Shown: piece after piece, positions 36,983 to 46,902 of the stretch
Layout of the letters: every line of letters starts with the position of its first letter
Position numbering within the stretch: position 1 is the first letter of the stretch
Assembly (NCBI GenBank): GCA_946999385.1
Contig: CAMQCZ010000005.1
Coordinates: forward strand, 1 to 64,000
Source: an uncultured Lachnoanaerobaculum sp.
GTDB lineage: Bacteria; Bacillota; Clostridia; Lachnospirales; Lachnospiraceae
DNA length: 64,000 nt
Reading direction: 5' to 3'
The notes under the pieces: generated by a model
What the model was told of the DNA's origin: nothing
The model's database searches: none
The model's input: the letters and a program-made list of their open reading frames with translations, nothing else
Position numbers and translations under genes: made by a program

Positions 36983-37681
36983 CTAACTCTTTTCTTGTTT
37001 TTCAAGCCTTTTTCTTATATTTAAAAGTCTTGAATCTGTATCACTTATAACATCTGCACACTCTTTTAATTCTTTTATTATTTCCTCGGCATCTTCAATT
37101 TCTTTTTTATATTTAATATTATGCTCTACGCTTGCCCAAAAATCCATTGCTATAGTTCTAATTTGAACCTCTACCTTGATATATTGTTTTTTTTCTGAAA
37201 AAAACACAGGCAATTCAATAATCATATGATAAGAGCGATAGCCATTAGGCTTAGGATTTTTTATATAATCTTTTATATCCAATACCCTTACATCATCTTG
37301 ACTTACAAGCATAGTAGCTATGTCATAAATATCATCTACAAATGAACAAATCACCCTTACCCCGGCAATATCATTTAAATTATTCACCATAGATTCAATA
37401 TCTAATGAAAGTCCTCTTCTGCTAAGCTTTTCTATAATACTTTCAGGCTTTTTAACTCTTGATTTTATCATCTCTATAGGATTTCTCTTATTTTTTATAG
37501 ATAATTCATCATTTAAAACCTCTAGTTTTGTTTTTGCTTCTTTAATCGCACAATTATACTTCATCATAGCTTCTTGAAATTGTCTGGCATAGTCAAGCAT
37601 ATCTTCAGGAACACTAGCTAAATCAGGAACCTTGATGATAGAGCTATTTAATTCACTATCTTGATTTCTACTTAGTTTCAT
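36983..37681 (-). CDS. relQ: Small alarmone synthetase, RelQ/YjbM family
   Basis: The 232-residue protein has only the RelA/SpoT synthetase domain: RVKKPESIIEKLSRRG, NDIAGVRVICSF with the Mg-binding Asp, NPKPNGYRSYHMII, EVQIRTIAMDFWASVEH. There is no hydrolase, TGS or ACT domain. It makes (p)ppGpp from GTP or GDP and ATP. Behind GGAGGA, 14 bases after mrp. Confidence 0.92.
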   Translation of the reverse strand: MKLSRNQDSELNSSIIKVPDLASVPEDMLDYARQFQEAMMKYNCAIKEAKTKLEVLNDELSIKNKRNPIEMIKSRVKKPESIIEKLSRRGLSLDIESMVNNLNDIAGVRVICSFVDDIYDIATMLVSQDDVRVLDIKDYIKNPKPNGYRSYHMIIELPVFFSEKKQYIKVEVQIRTIAMDFWASVEHNIKYKKEIEDAEEIIKELKECADVISDTDSRLLNIRKRLEKQEKS

Positions 37682-37695
37682 TTTTCCTCCGGCTA

Positions 37696-38526
37696 TTATT
37701 TTAATTTACAAAGCTTTTTTATTGTATCATCTAAATAACTGAATTCCAGATATTCAGCCTTACCTGCATCTATAGCCTTTGCATTTTCAGCCTCTATAGG
37801 TATTTTGGCTAAAAGCTCTATATTGAATTTATCAGCTATATTTTTTATATTACTTTCTCCAAAAATTGCATGCTCCATATTACAATTAGGGCATTTAAAA
37901 TAGCTCATATTTTCTATAATACCAATTATAGGTATTTTCATTTTGCTTGCCATATTATAAGCTTTTTCCACTATCATAGCTACAAGCTCCTGTGGACTTG
38001 TTACTATAATAATTCCATCTATAGGCAAAGATTGAAATACAGTCAATGGCACGTCTCCGGTACCGGGAGGCATATCTACAAACATATAATCTATATTATT
38101 CCAATATACTTCCTTCCAAAAAGACTTAACCATTCCTGCTATAATAGGTCCTCTCCAAATAATAGGATCGGTTTCATTTTCCAATAATAGATTTGAACTG
38201 ATTACTTGAATACCTGTTGCACTGACTGCAGGAATCATCAAATCCTTATCTATAGCTTTTACTCCCGGCAAAAGCCCCAAGGATTTAGGTATGGAGGGAC
38301 CGGTTATATCTGCATCCATAATAGCTACATTAAATCCTTGTCTTCTTGTTTTTACTGCAAGCATTGTACTTATCAATGACTTACCGACTCCACCTTTACC
38401 ACTCATAATTGCTATTACCTTCTTTACATTAGAGCCTTCATGTAATTTTTCGGTAAAATCAAGTGGATTTTGTTCTTTTATATTACAAGAACTGCTACAA
38501 GAGCCACATTTACTATTACAAGACAT
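37696..38526 (-). CDS. Mrp/NBP35-family Fe-S carrier ATPase
   Basis: The 276-residue P-loop ATPase has an N-terminal Cys-rich tail (CNSKCGSCSSSC), deviant Walker A SGKGGVGKSLIS, the DADITGPSIP motif, and DMPPGTGDVPLT. Near the C-terminus CPNC (in YFKCPNCNMEH) gives the bridging cluster ligands of Mrp/Nbp35 carriers. It stores or transfers Fe-S clusters in the cytoplasm. A 20-bp hairpin lies just upstream of its Shine-Dalgarno. Confidence 0.92.
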   Translation of the reverse strand: MSCNSKCGSCSSSCNIKEQNPLDFTEKLHEGSNVKKVIAIMSGKGGVGKSLISTMLAVKTRRQGFNVAIMDADITGPSIPKSLGLLPGVKAIDKDLMIPAVSATGIQVISSNLLLENETDPIIWRGPIIAGMVKSFWKEVYWNNIDYMFVDMPPGTGDVPLTVFQSLPIDGIIIVTSPQELVAMIVEKAYNMASKMKIPIIGIIENMSYFKCPNCNMEHAIFGESNIKNIADKFNIELLAKIPIEAENAKAIDAGKAEYLEFSYLDDTIKKLCKLK

Positions 38527-38544
38527 ATAAATCCTCTTTCTATT

Positions 38545-38588
38545 ATATATAATTAAAGTAGTGCCTAAGCACTACTTTAATTATATAT
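38545..38588 (-). repeat. Perfect 20-bp hairpin in the mrp leader
   Basis: Arms 38545-38564 and 38569-38588 are exact reverse complements with a 4-base loop (CTAA on plus). On the minus strand the stem ends about 10 bases before the mrp Shine-Dalgarno AAAGAGG. It has no U-run, so it is not a typical terminator. It may be an mRNA-processing site or a mobile hairpin. Confidence 0.6.
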
Positions 38589-38731
38589 CTTTATAAATTT
38601 TATGTCTAGAAAATTCATATATTCTACACATTATAAAATTTTACCTTAAATATAAGCCTATAAAAAGAATCAATATAAATTTATAATATACTTATACCTT
38701 CTTTTATAATTTTTATACTATACAGGCTATA

Positions 38732-38902
38732 TTATTTTAAAAACAATATCTTGACAAGCATATAAGCAATAATAACGGCACCTACCAATGTAGTTATAAT
38801 ATAGATATTTCTTGATTGCATATCCTTATTATCTTTTATCAAAAAATAAAGACCTCCTACAAATATTATTATACCAAGTAAAATTAAAATTATATCAACC
38901 AT
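38732..38902 (-). CDS. Small two-segment membrane protein, unknown function
   Basis: A 56-residue frame: MVDIILILLGIIIFVGGLYF, LIKDNKDMQSRNIYIITTLV, then GAVIIAYMLVKILFLK. Two hydrophobic helices (about 3-21 and 34-53) are joined by a polar loop with KDNKD. A strong AGGAGG lies six bases before the ATG. It sits between folT and mrp on the same strand. I do not recognise a family. The ribosome binding site and clean hydrophobic pattern argue that it is real. Confidence 0.65.
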   Translation of the reverse strand: MVDIILILLGIIIFVGGLYFLIKDNKDMQSRNIYIITTLVGAVIIAYMLVKILFLK

Positions 38903-38970
38903 AAGTCCTCCTAAAAAATATTTTATATCCTTATAATACCAATACGAGTATACCTAGTCAGGACTTTATT

Positions 38971-39018
38971 AAAAAAATTGCCAAGCAACCAACAAATTAT
39001 ATTGTAAGGCTTGGCAAT
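38971..39018 (-). terminator. Terminator after folT
   Basis: ATTGCCAAGC and GCTTGGCAAT pair (10 bp) on the minus strand and TTTTTTAAT follows. Confidence 0.85.
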
Positions 39019-39058
39019 GCTCATTAATATATTTATCTAGCATATCTATTATTATCTA

Positions 39059-39607
39059 CTATCTTTTTAATATATTTGCTTTGATAGGATTAACTATCTT
39101 AGCAACAATATAAAATACCAAAACATTGCTTGGCAATGAAATAGTATTTTTCAAAATCCTGATAGGTAGCAAAGCTATAAAGGCTTTACCCTGTAAAAGG
39201 CTTATAAAATATGTATTTAAAATCAAATTACATAATATAGTTATAATTAATTCAGCTATAATTATTCTTATTATATTTAATTCCTTTTTATATAAAATAC
39301 TACCTCTTATAAAACCTGCTATAACAGCATTAATGGTAAAAAATATATAGAATGTACCGTCAGGCTTTATAAGATATTTTACAACATCAGCTGTGGCACC
39401 ATAGACCGCACCTACTACAGGTCCGAATAAATAAGCTGCCAATGTAGCAGGTATTGCTGAAAAGCCCACTTTAGCTATACCACCGATATTTATCGTAAAG
39501 TAGCCCAATATAATACTGATAGCTATAAGCATAGCACATATAGTCAATGTATTAAGTTTTTTTAATTCGTTAAATGAATCAATGAAAATGTTATTTTTTT
39601 TATCCAT
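39059..39607 (-). CDS. folT: Folate-family ECF transporter S component
   Basis: The 182-residue membrane protein has about five to six hydrophobic segments. It begins with LTICAMLIAISIILGYFTI, then the folate-family stretch VGFSAIPATLAAYLFGPVVG and GATADVVKYLIKPDGTFYIF. It is the substrate-binding S component used with a shared ECF module. The THF riboswitch directly upstream confirms a folate cargo. Confidence 0.93.
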   Translation of the reverse strand: MDKKNNIFIDSFNELKKLNTLTICAMLIAISIILGYFTINIGGIAKVGFSAIPATLAAYLFGPVVGAVYGATADVVKYLIKPDGTFYIFFTINAVIAGFIRGSILYKKELNIIRIIIAELIITILCNLILNTYFISLLQGKAFIALLPIRILKNTISLPSNVLVFYIVAKIVNPIKANILKR

Positions 39608-39614
39608 AAAAATA

Positions 39615-39647
39615 CCTCCTTTGCAGATTATCGTACTACAAAGAAGG
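39615..39647 (-). promoter_or_regulatory. Shine-Dalgarno-sequestering hairpin of folT
   Basis: On the minus strand CCTTCTTTGTAG (from 39647) pairs at all 12 positions, two of them G-U, with CTGCAAAGGAGG (to 39615). The folT ribosome binding site AAGGAGG is therefore inside the stem. A competing hairpin GCAAAC/GTTTGC (39647-39661) sits between it and the aptamer. Confidence 0.7.
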
Positions 39648-39668
39648 CAAACATAGTTTGCTTACATT

Positions 39669-39763
39669 GCAGTGGGATGCGACTATAACACCGTATCTGA
39701 ATGATTTCGTCCATTGACAACTCCCCGTTCATATGGCACTTAACGCATTATAATCTACTCTGC
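39669..39763 (-). promoter_or_regulatory. THF (tetrahydrofolate) riboswitch
   Basis: On the minus strand the aptamer reads GCAGAGTAGATTATAATGCG then TTAAGTGCCATATGAACGGG, AGTTGTCAATGGACGAA, and near the 3' end ACGGTGTTATAGTCGCATCC followed by CACTGC. These are the conserved blocks of the THF riboswitch (GAGAGTAGATGATTCGCGTT-like start, GGTG...ATTGCATCC-like end). It precedes folT. Confidence 0.92.
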
Positions 39764-39942
39764 TATAAATTATTATATAAAATCAGCTAGAATAATTTTA
39801 TTGTCAGTATAATAGCTTAAATAAATACAAAAATCAAGTGCTTTTATATTATAAATTTTATTATACTTTATTTTATAAGTTTAAATATTAAAAAAGTGGC
39901 TTTTAAAGCTTTATTTTATAAACTTTAAAAATAATAAAATGA

Positions 39943-39977
39943 GTTGCCATAGTAAAATAAATTTTACTGATGACAAC
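39943..39977 (-). terminator. Terminator after thrS
   Basis: GTTGTCAT/ATGGCAAC plus AGTAAAAT/ATTTTACT form a long hairpin on the minus strand, followed by TCATTTTATTATTTTT. It lies directly beyond the TTTA repeat. Confidence 0.75.
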
Positions 39978-41974
<1,997 letters not shown>

Positions 41975-41997
41975 TTTATCATCCCCTCTTATATAAT

Positions 41998-42224
41998 AAA
42001 AAAAGTCCCTAAAATAGGGACGATTAACCGTGTTTCCACCCAAATTGCTCTCACAAAAGTAAAAAGCCACTCATTAGATTATAACGTAATCAACGGGCTG
42101 TATTAAAGCCACTCCGAGGTGGTCTTCACATATCAAGAATGCCGAGGTTCTCACCCTGTCCTCTTCTCTAAGTTCTCCTTTTAATATATTACTCTCCTCA
42201 TCATCGTTTTAATATTATATTTTA
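41998..42224 (-). promoter_or_regulatory. T-box riboswitch (threonine) of thrS
   Basis: On the minus strand: Stem I with GAGAGTA, a likely specifier ACC (Thr; complement of 42121-42123) in GTGAAGACCACCTCGGAGTG, then the T-box sequence TTTGGGTGGAAACACGG and the terminator GTCCCTA/TAGGGAC with a U-run. Uncharged tRNA-Thr should pair with ACC and the T-box bulge and prevent termination. Confidence 0.93.
42005..42021 (-). terminator. T-box terminator hairpin before thrS
   Basis: GTCCCTA and TAGGGAC (7 bp, 3-base loop) followed by seven U residues on the minus strand, about 30 bases before the thrS ATG. Confidence 0.9.
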
Positions 42225-42230
42225 TTCGAT

Positions 42231-42259
42231 AATATCCCTAATTATTAATATTGTCAAGT
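42231..42259 (-). promoter_or_regulatory. Promoter of the thrS T-box transcript
   Basis: Perfect TTGACA (42254-42259) and TATTAT (42231-42236), spacing 17, on the minus strand. Confidence 0.75.
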
Positions 42260-42393
42260 ATTATACTGAAAACTTTTCAAAATATATAATAACAGCCTGC
42301 TTATTAAAATAAAACTATATCTCACTTCCTAAAAAATATATATTTTGAAAAATTTTGACTTTTAAAATTTATCTTTGTATTTAGTATAAAATT

Positions 42394-42423
42394 TTACCAC
42401 TTTTTTTATAATTTTGATATAAT
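42394..42423 (+). promoter_or_regulatory. Extended -10 promoter of the PBP gene
   Basis: TATAAT at 42418-42423 is preceded by TGA (extended -10), with TTACCA (42394-42399) 18 bases upstream as a weak -35. The PBP ATG is at 42487. Confidence 0.45.
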
Positions 42424-42486
42424 ATAGAAATATATAAGCATATAAAATATATCAGAGTATTATCATATCTCTATGGAGGAGCTTAA

Positions 42487-45189
42487 ATGAAATATGGTAG
42501 GGAACAAACTAAATATAAATTAAAAAGGTCTAAATCTAAGCTTGGAAAGTATTTATCAAAATTATTTTTAAGCTTTTTCAAAACTTTATTTATCATACTT
42601 ATTTTATGCATATGCTTGGGACTAGGTGCAGGTATAGGTGTCATAAAGGGTATTATAGATAACGCACCTGAAATTAATGTTGAAAGTATTATACCTATGG
42701 GCTATGCTACAAGCGTTTATGATGCTAAGGGAAATGTAACGGATACCTTGGTTATGGAAGGCTCTAATCGTCAAGAAGCAAGCTATGAGGAATTACCTAA
42801 AAATTTAATAAATGCCTTTGTTGCTATAGAAGATTCTCGTTTCTGGAAACACAACGGTATTGATACAAAGTCCATATTAAGAGCTATTTTAGGTGTTATA
42901 CGAGGCAACTCATCATCGGGTGGTGGTTCAACAATAACACAGCAGCTTATAAAAAATAATATTTTTGGTGGTGGCAGAGAAAAAAGCTTTGCTGCAAAAT
43001 TAGAAAGAAAAATCCAAGAACAATATTTAGCAGTAAAATTAGAAAAAAGCATGGATAAAAAATTGATTATTACCAATTATTTAAATACTATTAATTTAGG
43101 TAATAACTCATTAGGCGTTAAAGTAGCGGCGAAAAGATATTTTGGCAAAGAGGTTTCTGATTTAACTCTTTCAGAATGTGCAGTTATTGCCGGAATAACT
43201 CAAAATCCAAGTAGATTAAATCCTATTTCAGGTCGAACTGCTAATGAAGAAAAAAGAAAAGTTATACTTCAATATATGTTTGAACAAGGTTACATCACAA
43301 AAGAAGAAAAGGAGGAAGCTCTTGCCGATAATGTATATGATCGTATACAAAATTTAGACATGGTAAATAAAGAAAATAAACATATATACAGTTATTTTAC
43401 CGATGCTTTGATAGGAGAGGTTGTTCAATCACTGGTTGATGAGCTTTCTTATACTGAAACTCAAGCTCATAACCTTTTATATTCCGGAGGACTCAGTATA
43501 TATACAACTCAGGATCCTGATATACAAGCTATTGTTGATGAAGAAATAAATAAACCTGAAAATTATAGTGCTGTAAAATATTCTTTACAATATAGATTAT
43601 CAATAAAATATTCTGATGGTGAAATCAAGCACTATTCAGAAGATAATATAAAACAATACCATAAAAATATTGTACATGATAATTACAACGGAATATATAA
43701 TACAGAAGAATCTGCAAAAGCTGATGCTGAAAATTATAAAAATTATTTAATTAAAGCCGGAGATGAAATTCTCGGTGAAAGCATAAAAACTGTACTTGAG
43801 CCTCAAGTAAGCTTTGTTTTAATAGACCAGTCAACCGGAGAAGTTAAAGCTATAAATGGCGGACGTGGTCAAAAATCTGCAAGCTTAACCTTGAATCGTG
43901 CAACAAATACTGTCAGACAGCCGGGTTCTACATTTAAGATAATATCCGCCTTTGCTCCTGCTTTGGATGCAAAGGGAAATACTCTTGCTACCGTTTATTA
44001 TGATGCTCCTTATAGTGTCGGAAATAAAAATATAAATAACTGGTATAATAATTACCTTGGTTATTCAAGTATAAGAGATGGTATTATATATTCAATGAAT
44101 ATAGTTGCCGTAAAAACATTAATGGAAACAGTAACACCCGAGCTGGGTGTAGAATATGCAAAAAACTTCGGTATAAGTACACTTACTGATAGTGATTATA
44201 CGGCGAGCTTGGCACTTGGAGGCTTAACAAAGGGTGTTTCAAATCTTGAGCTTACAGCAGCTTTTGCAAGTATTGCAAATAAAGGAATTTATAACAAGCC
44301 TATATTTTTCACAAAAATTGTAGATCACAACGGTAAAATACTTATTGATAATCAAACCAAAACACATAGAGTTTTAAAAGAAAGCACAGCCTTTTTATTA
44401 ACGGATGCCATGTCAGAATCAATGAAGCCTAATCGTAAATTTGCACGTGCAGGTATAAATATAAATTCAACAAGTACAAGAGCACGACTTAATAATATGA
44501 GCTGTGCCGGAAAATCAGGTACTACATCCAAAAATAATGATGTTTGGTTTGTCGGATATACTCCATATTATACTGCCGGAATTTGGGCAGGCTATGATGA
44601 TAATCAAAGCCTAACAGGAGAAAATGGAGGAACAAGATTTCATAAGAATATTTGGAAGCTCATTATGGATAGGGTTCATGAAAATAAAAAAGATATAGGA
44701 TTTCCTATACCTGATAGTATACAGACTCTTGCCATATGTAGAAAATCAGGAAAATTACCAATTTCAGGCTTATGTAACCATGATCCTAGAGGAAGTACCA
44801 TTTATACTGAATATTTTGATAAAGATAATATTCCTACTACTGCCTGTGATGTTCACTCAAGTATCAACATATGTGCAGACAGTGGCGAGCTTGCAGGACC
44901 AAACTGTACTAATATAACAACAAAGGTAGTTATGCTCGTTCCTAATTCAGGAGCTTATACAGATGATTCTGTATTTACTACTGCTCCTATATGTTCAATA
45001 CATTCAGGTGCTGCTAATAATGAAAATATAAATAATTTTAATCCTCCGGCTAAGGATAATAACAATAAAACTCTTCCTCCCGGTAAAGATGCTGATGTCA
45101 AGATATTAGCACCGCAAATGGAAGAAAAAAAGAAAGCTCAAATATCTAAACCAAAAGCTTCTTCAGAAATAATAGAGCCTTTAAAATAA
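42487..45189 (+). CDS. Class A penicillin-binding protein (PBP1a type)
   Basis: A 900-residue membrane-anchored peptidoglycan synthase. Short basic cytoplasmic tail and one membrane helix (about 29-58). A GT51 glycosyltransferase domain follows, with the catalytic Glu E115 in AIEDSRFWKH and TQQLIKNN. The transpeptidase domain has nucleophile S481 in RQPGSTFK, then YSMN, and KSGTT in SCAGKSGTTSKN. A region of about 100 residues (350-430) precedes the transpeptidase motifs. The C-terminal tail has paired Cys and is rich in Pro, Asn and Lys. Shine-Dalgarno GGAGGAG; single-gene unit ended by a strong hairpin. Confidence 0.95.
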   Translation: MKYGREQTKYKLKRSKSKLGKYLSKLFLSFFKTLFIILILCICLGLGAGIGVIKGIIDNAPEINVESIIPMGYATSVYDAKGNVTDTLVMEGSNRQEASYEELPKNLINAFVAIEDSRFWKHNGIDTKSILRAILGVIRGNSSSGGGSTITQQLIKNNIFGGGREKSFAAKLERKIQEQYLAVKLEKSMDKKLIITNYLNTINLGNNSLGVKVAAKRYFGKEVSDLTLSECAVIAGITQNPSRLNPISGRTANEEKRKVILQYMFEQGYITKEEKEEALADNVYDRIQNLDMVNKENKHIYSYFTDALIGEVVQSLVDELSYTETQAHNLLYSGGLSIYTTQDPDIQAIVDEEINKPENYSAVKYSLQYRLSIKYSDGEIKHYSEDNIKQYHKNIVHDNYNGIYNTEESAKADAENYKNYLIKAGDEILGESIKTVLEPQVSFVLIDQSTGEVKAINGGRGQKSASLTLNRATNTVRQPGSTFKIISAFAPALDAKGNTLATVYYDAPYSVGNKNINNWYNNYLGYSSIRDGIIYSMNIVAVKTLMETVTPELGVEYAKNFGISTLTDSDYTASLALGGLTKGVSNLELTAAFASIANKGIYNKPIFFTKIVDHNGKILIDNQTKTHRVLKESTAFLLTDAMSESMKPNRKFARAGININSTSTRARLNNMSCAGKSGTTSKNNDVWFVGYTPYYTAGIWAGYDDNQSLTGENGGTRFHKNIWKLIMDRVHENKKDIGFPIPDSIQTLAICRKSGKLPISGLCNHDPRGSTIYTEYFDKDNIPTTACDVHSSINICADSGELAGPNCTNITTKVVMLVPNSGAYTDDSVFTTAPICSIHSGAANNENINNFNPPAKDNNNKTLPPGKDADVKILAPQMEEKKKAQISKPKASSEIIEPLK

Positions 45190-45233
45190 AAAATGTATCG
45201 TTAGCAATATAAATTGTTAGCGATACATTTTTT
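45188..45233. terminator. Bidirectional terminator between the PBP and selenium genes
   Basis: AAAAAATGTATCG and CGATACATTTTTT pair perfectly (13 bp) with an inner CAAT/ATTG stem. A and T tracts flank both sides, so it works for both converging transcripts. Confidence 0.9.
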
Positions 45234-45239
45234 GATTTT

Positions 45240-45452
45240 TTATTCTTCTAATACTATTATTCTATCTAATTCTATATTTTTGCTAAAATCAATATCTTCA
45301 ATATTATCAGTGCTGAATTTTACACAGGTTCCACAGGATGAGCTGAATTTTCTAGGTACAGGCATAAGTATTATATTATCCAGCTTTTTTTCCATATTTT
45401 TTTTAAATCTTATTGCTCCGAAATGCGAAAAAAATGTTGCTATATAGTCCAC
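45240..45452 (-). CDS. DUF3343 protein (putative Se/S carrier-like)
   Basis: A 70-residue protein. It begins MDYIATFFSHFGAIRF and carries the Cys motif SSSCGTCVKF near residue 38-47, the signature of DUF3343 proteins found with selenium genes. The start is GTG and overlaps the TusA-like stop by one base (TAGTG), so translation is coupled. Probably carries selenium or sulfur on its Cys pair (inference). Confidence 0.85.
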   Translation of the reverse strand: MDYIATFFSHFGAIRFKKNMEKKLDNIILMPVPRKFSSSCGTCVKFSTDNIEDIDFSKNIELDRIIVLEE

Positions 45453-45655
45453 TATTTTTTACTCAATTTGATAAAATAGCTTGAACCCTCTTCTTTCACA
45501 TCAATATCATAAGACCTTGCCTTAGCAAATTTAGAAATATTTTCCATTGCAACCTTAGCATCAACTACTATTTCATACTTATCCTTTTTATCTTCCATAG
45601 CTTTTTTTAATAAAACTAAAGGTTCAGGACAAGATAAACCCTTTGCATCTATCAT
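45452..45655 (-). CDS. TusA/SirA-family sulfur-selenium carrier (YedF N-domain only)
   Basis: The 67-residue protein MIDAKGLSCPEPLVLLKKAM has the CPxP motif of TusA/SirA proteins. In many Clostridia the YedF protein of this locus has a second DsrE-like domain of about 120 residues; here the frame ends after the TusA domain and the DUF3343 frame follows at once. It would accept a persulfide or perselenide on the CPEP Cys. 13 bases after yedE. Confidence 0.88.
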   Translation of the reverse strand: MIDAKGLSCPEPLVLLKKAMEDKKDKYEIVVDAKVAMENISKFAKARSYDIDVKEEGSSYFIKLSKK

Positions 45656-45668
45656 ATATTACCTCCTT

Positions 45669-46721
45669 TTATTCTCTTTTTAATGTATTAATAAAAGCAA
45701 TTATAAATACAATGATAAATCCTGCTATACAGGCAATTTTACCATTCATAGGAACACCCTTACCTGATGCTGCAAGCCCAAAATTATGTGCAAATGCCGC
45801 ACCGGTAGCTAAACCTAAAACGGTTATTGCCGAATCTGAATTTCCCTCTCCTGCAAGCACTAATTGTCTGAGTGGACAACCTCCAAGCAAGGTTGCTGCA
45901 AGTCCTGCAAGACACATTCCAAGAAAATTCCATAAAGCATCTGTATGTGCTATTGCTTGCTCTGCAAAGCCTAATTTAAATTTTCCTATTATTAAATTAA
46001 CTACTAAAGCTGCTACAAATATTGATACGAAACCTGATATCAATTTAAAATCCTTAAATAATAATATATCTCTTATTCCACCTACCATACACATTCTGCT
46101 TTTTTGTGCTATTGCACCAACTACCAATCCGGCTATAAGTGAAATAAGTAAGGGGGCGTGCATAGCTCCCGGACCTTTTTTGGTAAATATTAGAAGTCCG
46201 GGTACAAAAGCAAGAATAATAAGAGCAATAAAAGCAATAAAAGGCAAAATACTTCCATCAACAACACCTTGCTTGTAATTTTTACCTAAGCTATAACCCT
46301 TATTTAAAAATACTACTCCTATTGCTATACCTGCAGCAAATCCCAACAATCCGAAAATTGCATTTAAATCTCCACCTGCAAGTCTTAAAACAACTCTAAA
46401 TGGACATCCTAAAAATATCAAACAACCTACCATTACAAAAAAACCAAGGACAAATCTTGTTATAGTTGATGAACCACCCTTTGGTGAAAATTCTTTGCTA
46501 ATAAATGACATCAAAAATGCACCTATAATAAGTCCGGCTATTTCAGGTCTTAGATATTGAACGGCTTCAGCCCTATGTAATCCCAAAGCACCGGCACTAT
46601 CTCTTATAAAGCAGGCTATACAAAAGCCCATATTTGTAGGATTTCCTGCCAATACTAATAAGGCTGCTATTATTCCTATTATTAAACCTGAAAAAATAAG
46701 TAAATATTTTTCACTCTTCAT
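45669..46721 (-). CDS. yedE: Selenium-metabolism membrane protein YedE/FdhT
   Basis: The 350-residue protein has about nine to ten hydrophobic segments in two similar halves. Each half carries a conserved Cys motif: NMGFCIACFIRD and GCLIFLGCPFR in the first, SRMCMVGGIRD and TLLGGCPLRQL in the second. This is the YeeE/YedE transporter family in the form linked to selenium traits. It probably imports a selenium or sulfur compound for the downstream TusA-like carrier. First gene of the minus-strand half of the cluster. Confidence 0.9.
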   Translation of the reverse strand: MKSEKYLLIFSGLIIGIIAALLVLAGNPTNMGFCIACFIRDSAGALGLHRAEAVQYLRPEIAGLIIGAFLMSFISKEFSPKGGSSTITRFVLGFFVMVGCLIFLGCPFRVVLRLAGGDLNAIFGLLGFAAGIAIGVVFLNKGYSLGKNYKQGVVDGSILPFIAFIALIILAFVPGLLIFTKKGPGAMHAPLLISLIAGLVVGAIAQKSRMCMVGGIRDILLFKDFKLISGFVSIFVAALVVNLIIGKFKLGFAEQAIAHTDALWNFLGMCLAGLAATLLGGCPLRQLVLAGEGNSDSAITVLGLATGAAFAHNFGLAASGKGVPMNGKIACIAGFIIVFIIAFINTLKRE

Positions 46722-46748
46722 TAGTGAAACCTCCTTTCATTTGTCATA

Positions 46749-46777
46749 ATAATATCATTTTTATATTTTTTTAACAA
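46749..46777 (-). promoter_or_regulatory. Promoter of yedE
   Basis: TTGTTA (46772-46777) and TATTAT (46749-46754), spacing 17, with TGA before the -10 box, on the minus strand. Confidence 0.55.
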
Positions 46778-46844
46778 TATTGTAGCTTATTATTTATTTT
46801 TATTAATCTATGTATAAATAGAAAATATTTATATATAAATATTT

Positions 46845-46874
46845 TTAGCATATTAATAAAAAAAATGATATACT
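46845..46874 (+). promoter_or_regulatory. Promoter of the class V aminotransferase gene
   Basis: TTAGCA (46845-46850) and TATACT (46869-46874), spacing 18, with an extended -10 TGA, 29 bases upstream of the ATG at 46903. Confidence 0.45.
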
Positions 46875-46902
46875 AATGATATTAATATAAAGGGTGGTAG
46901 TT

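Noticed and set aside
45643..46278. 211-codon open frame on the plus strand
   Set aside because: Antisense shadow of the well-conserved yedE gene; composition reflects its hydrophobic codons.
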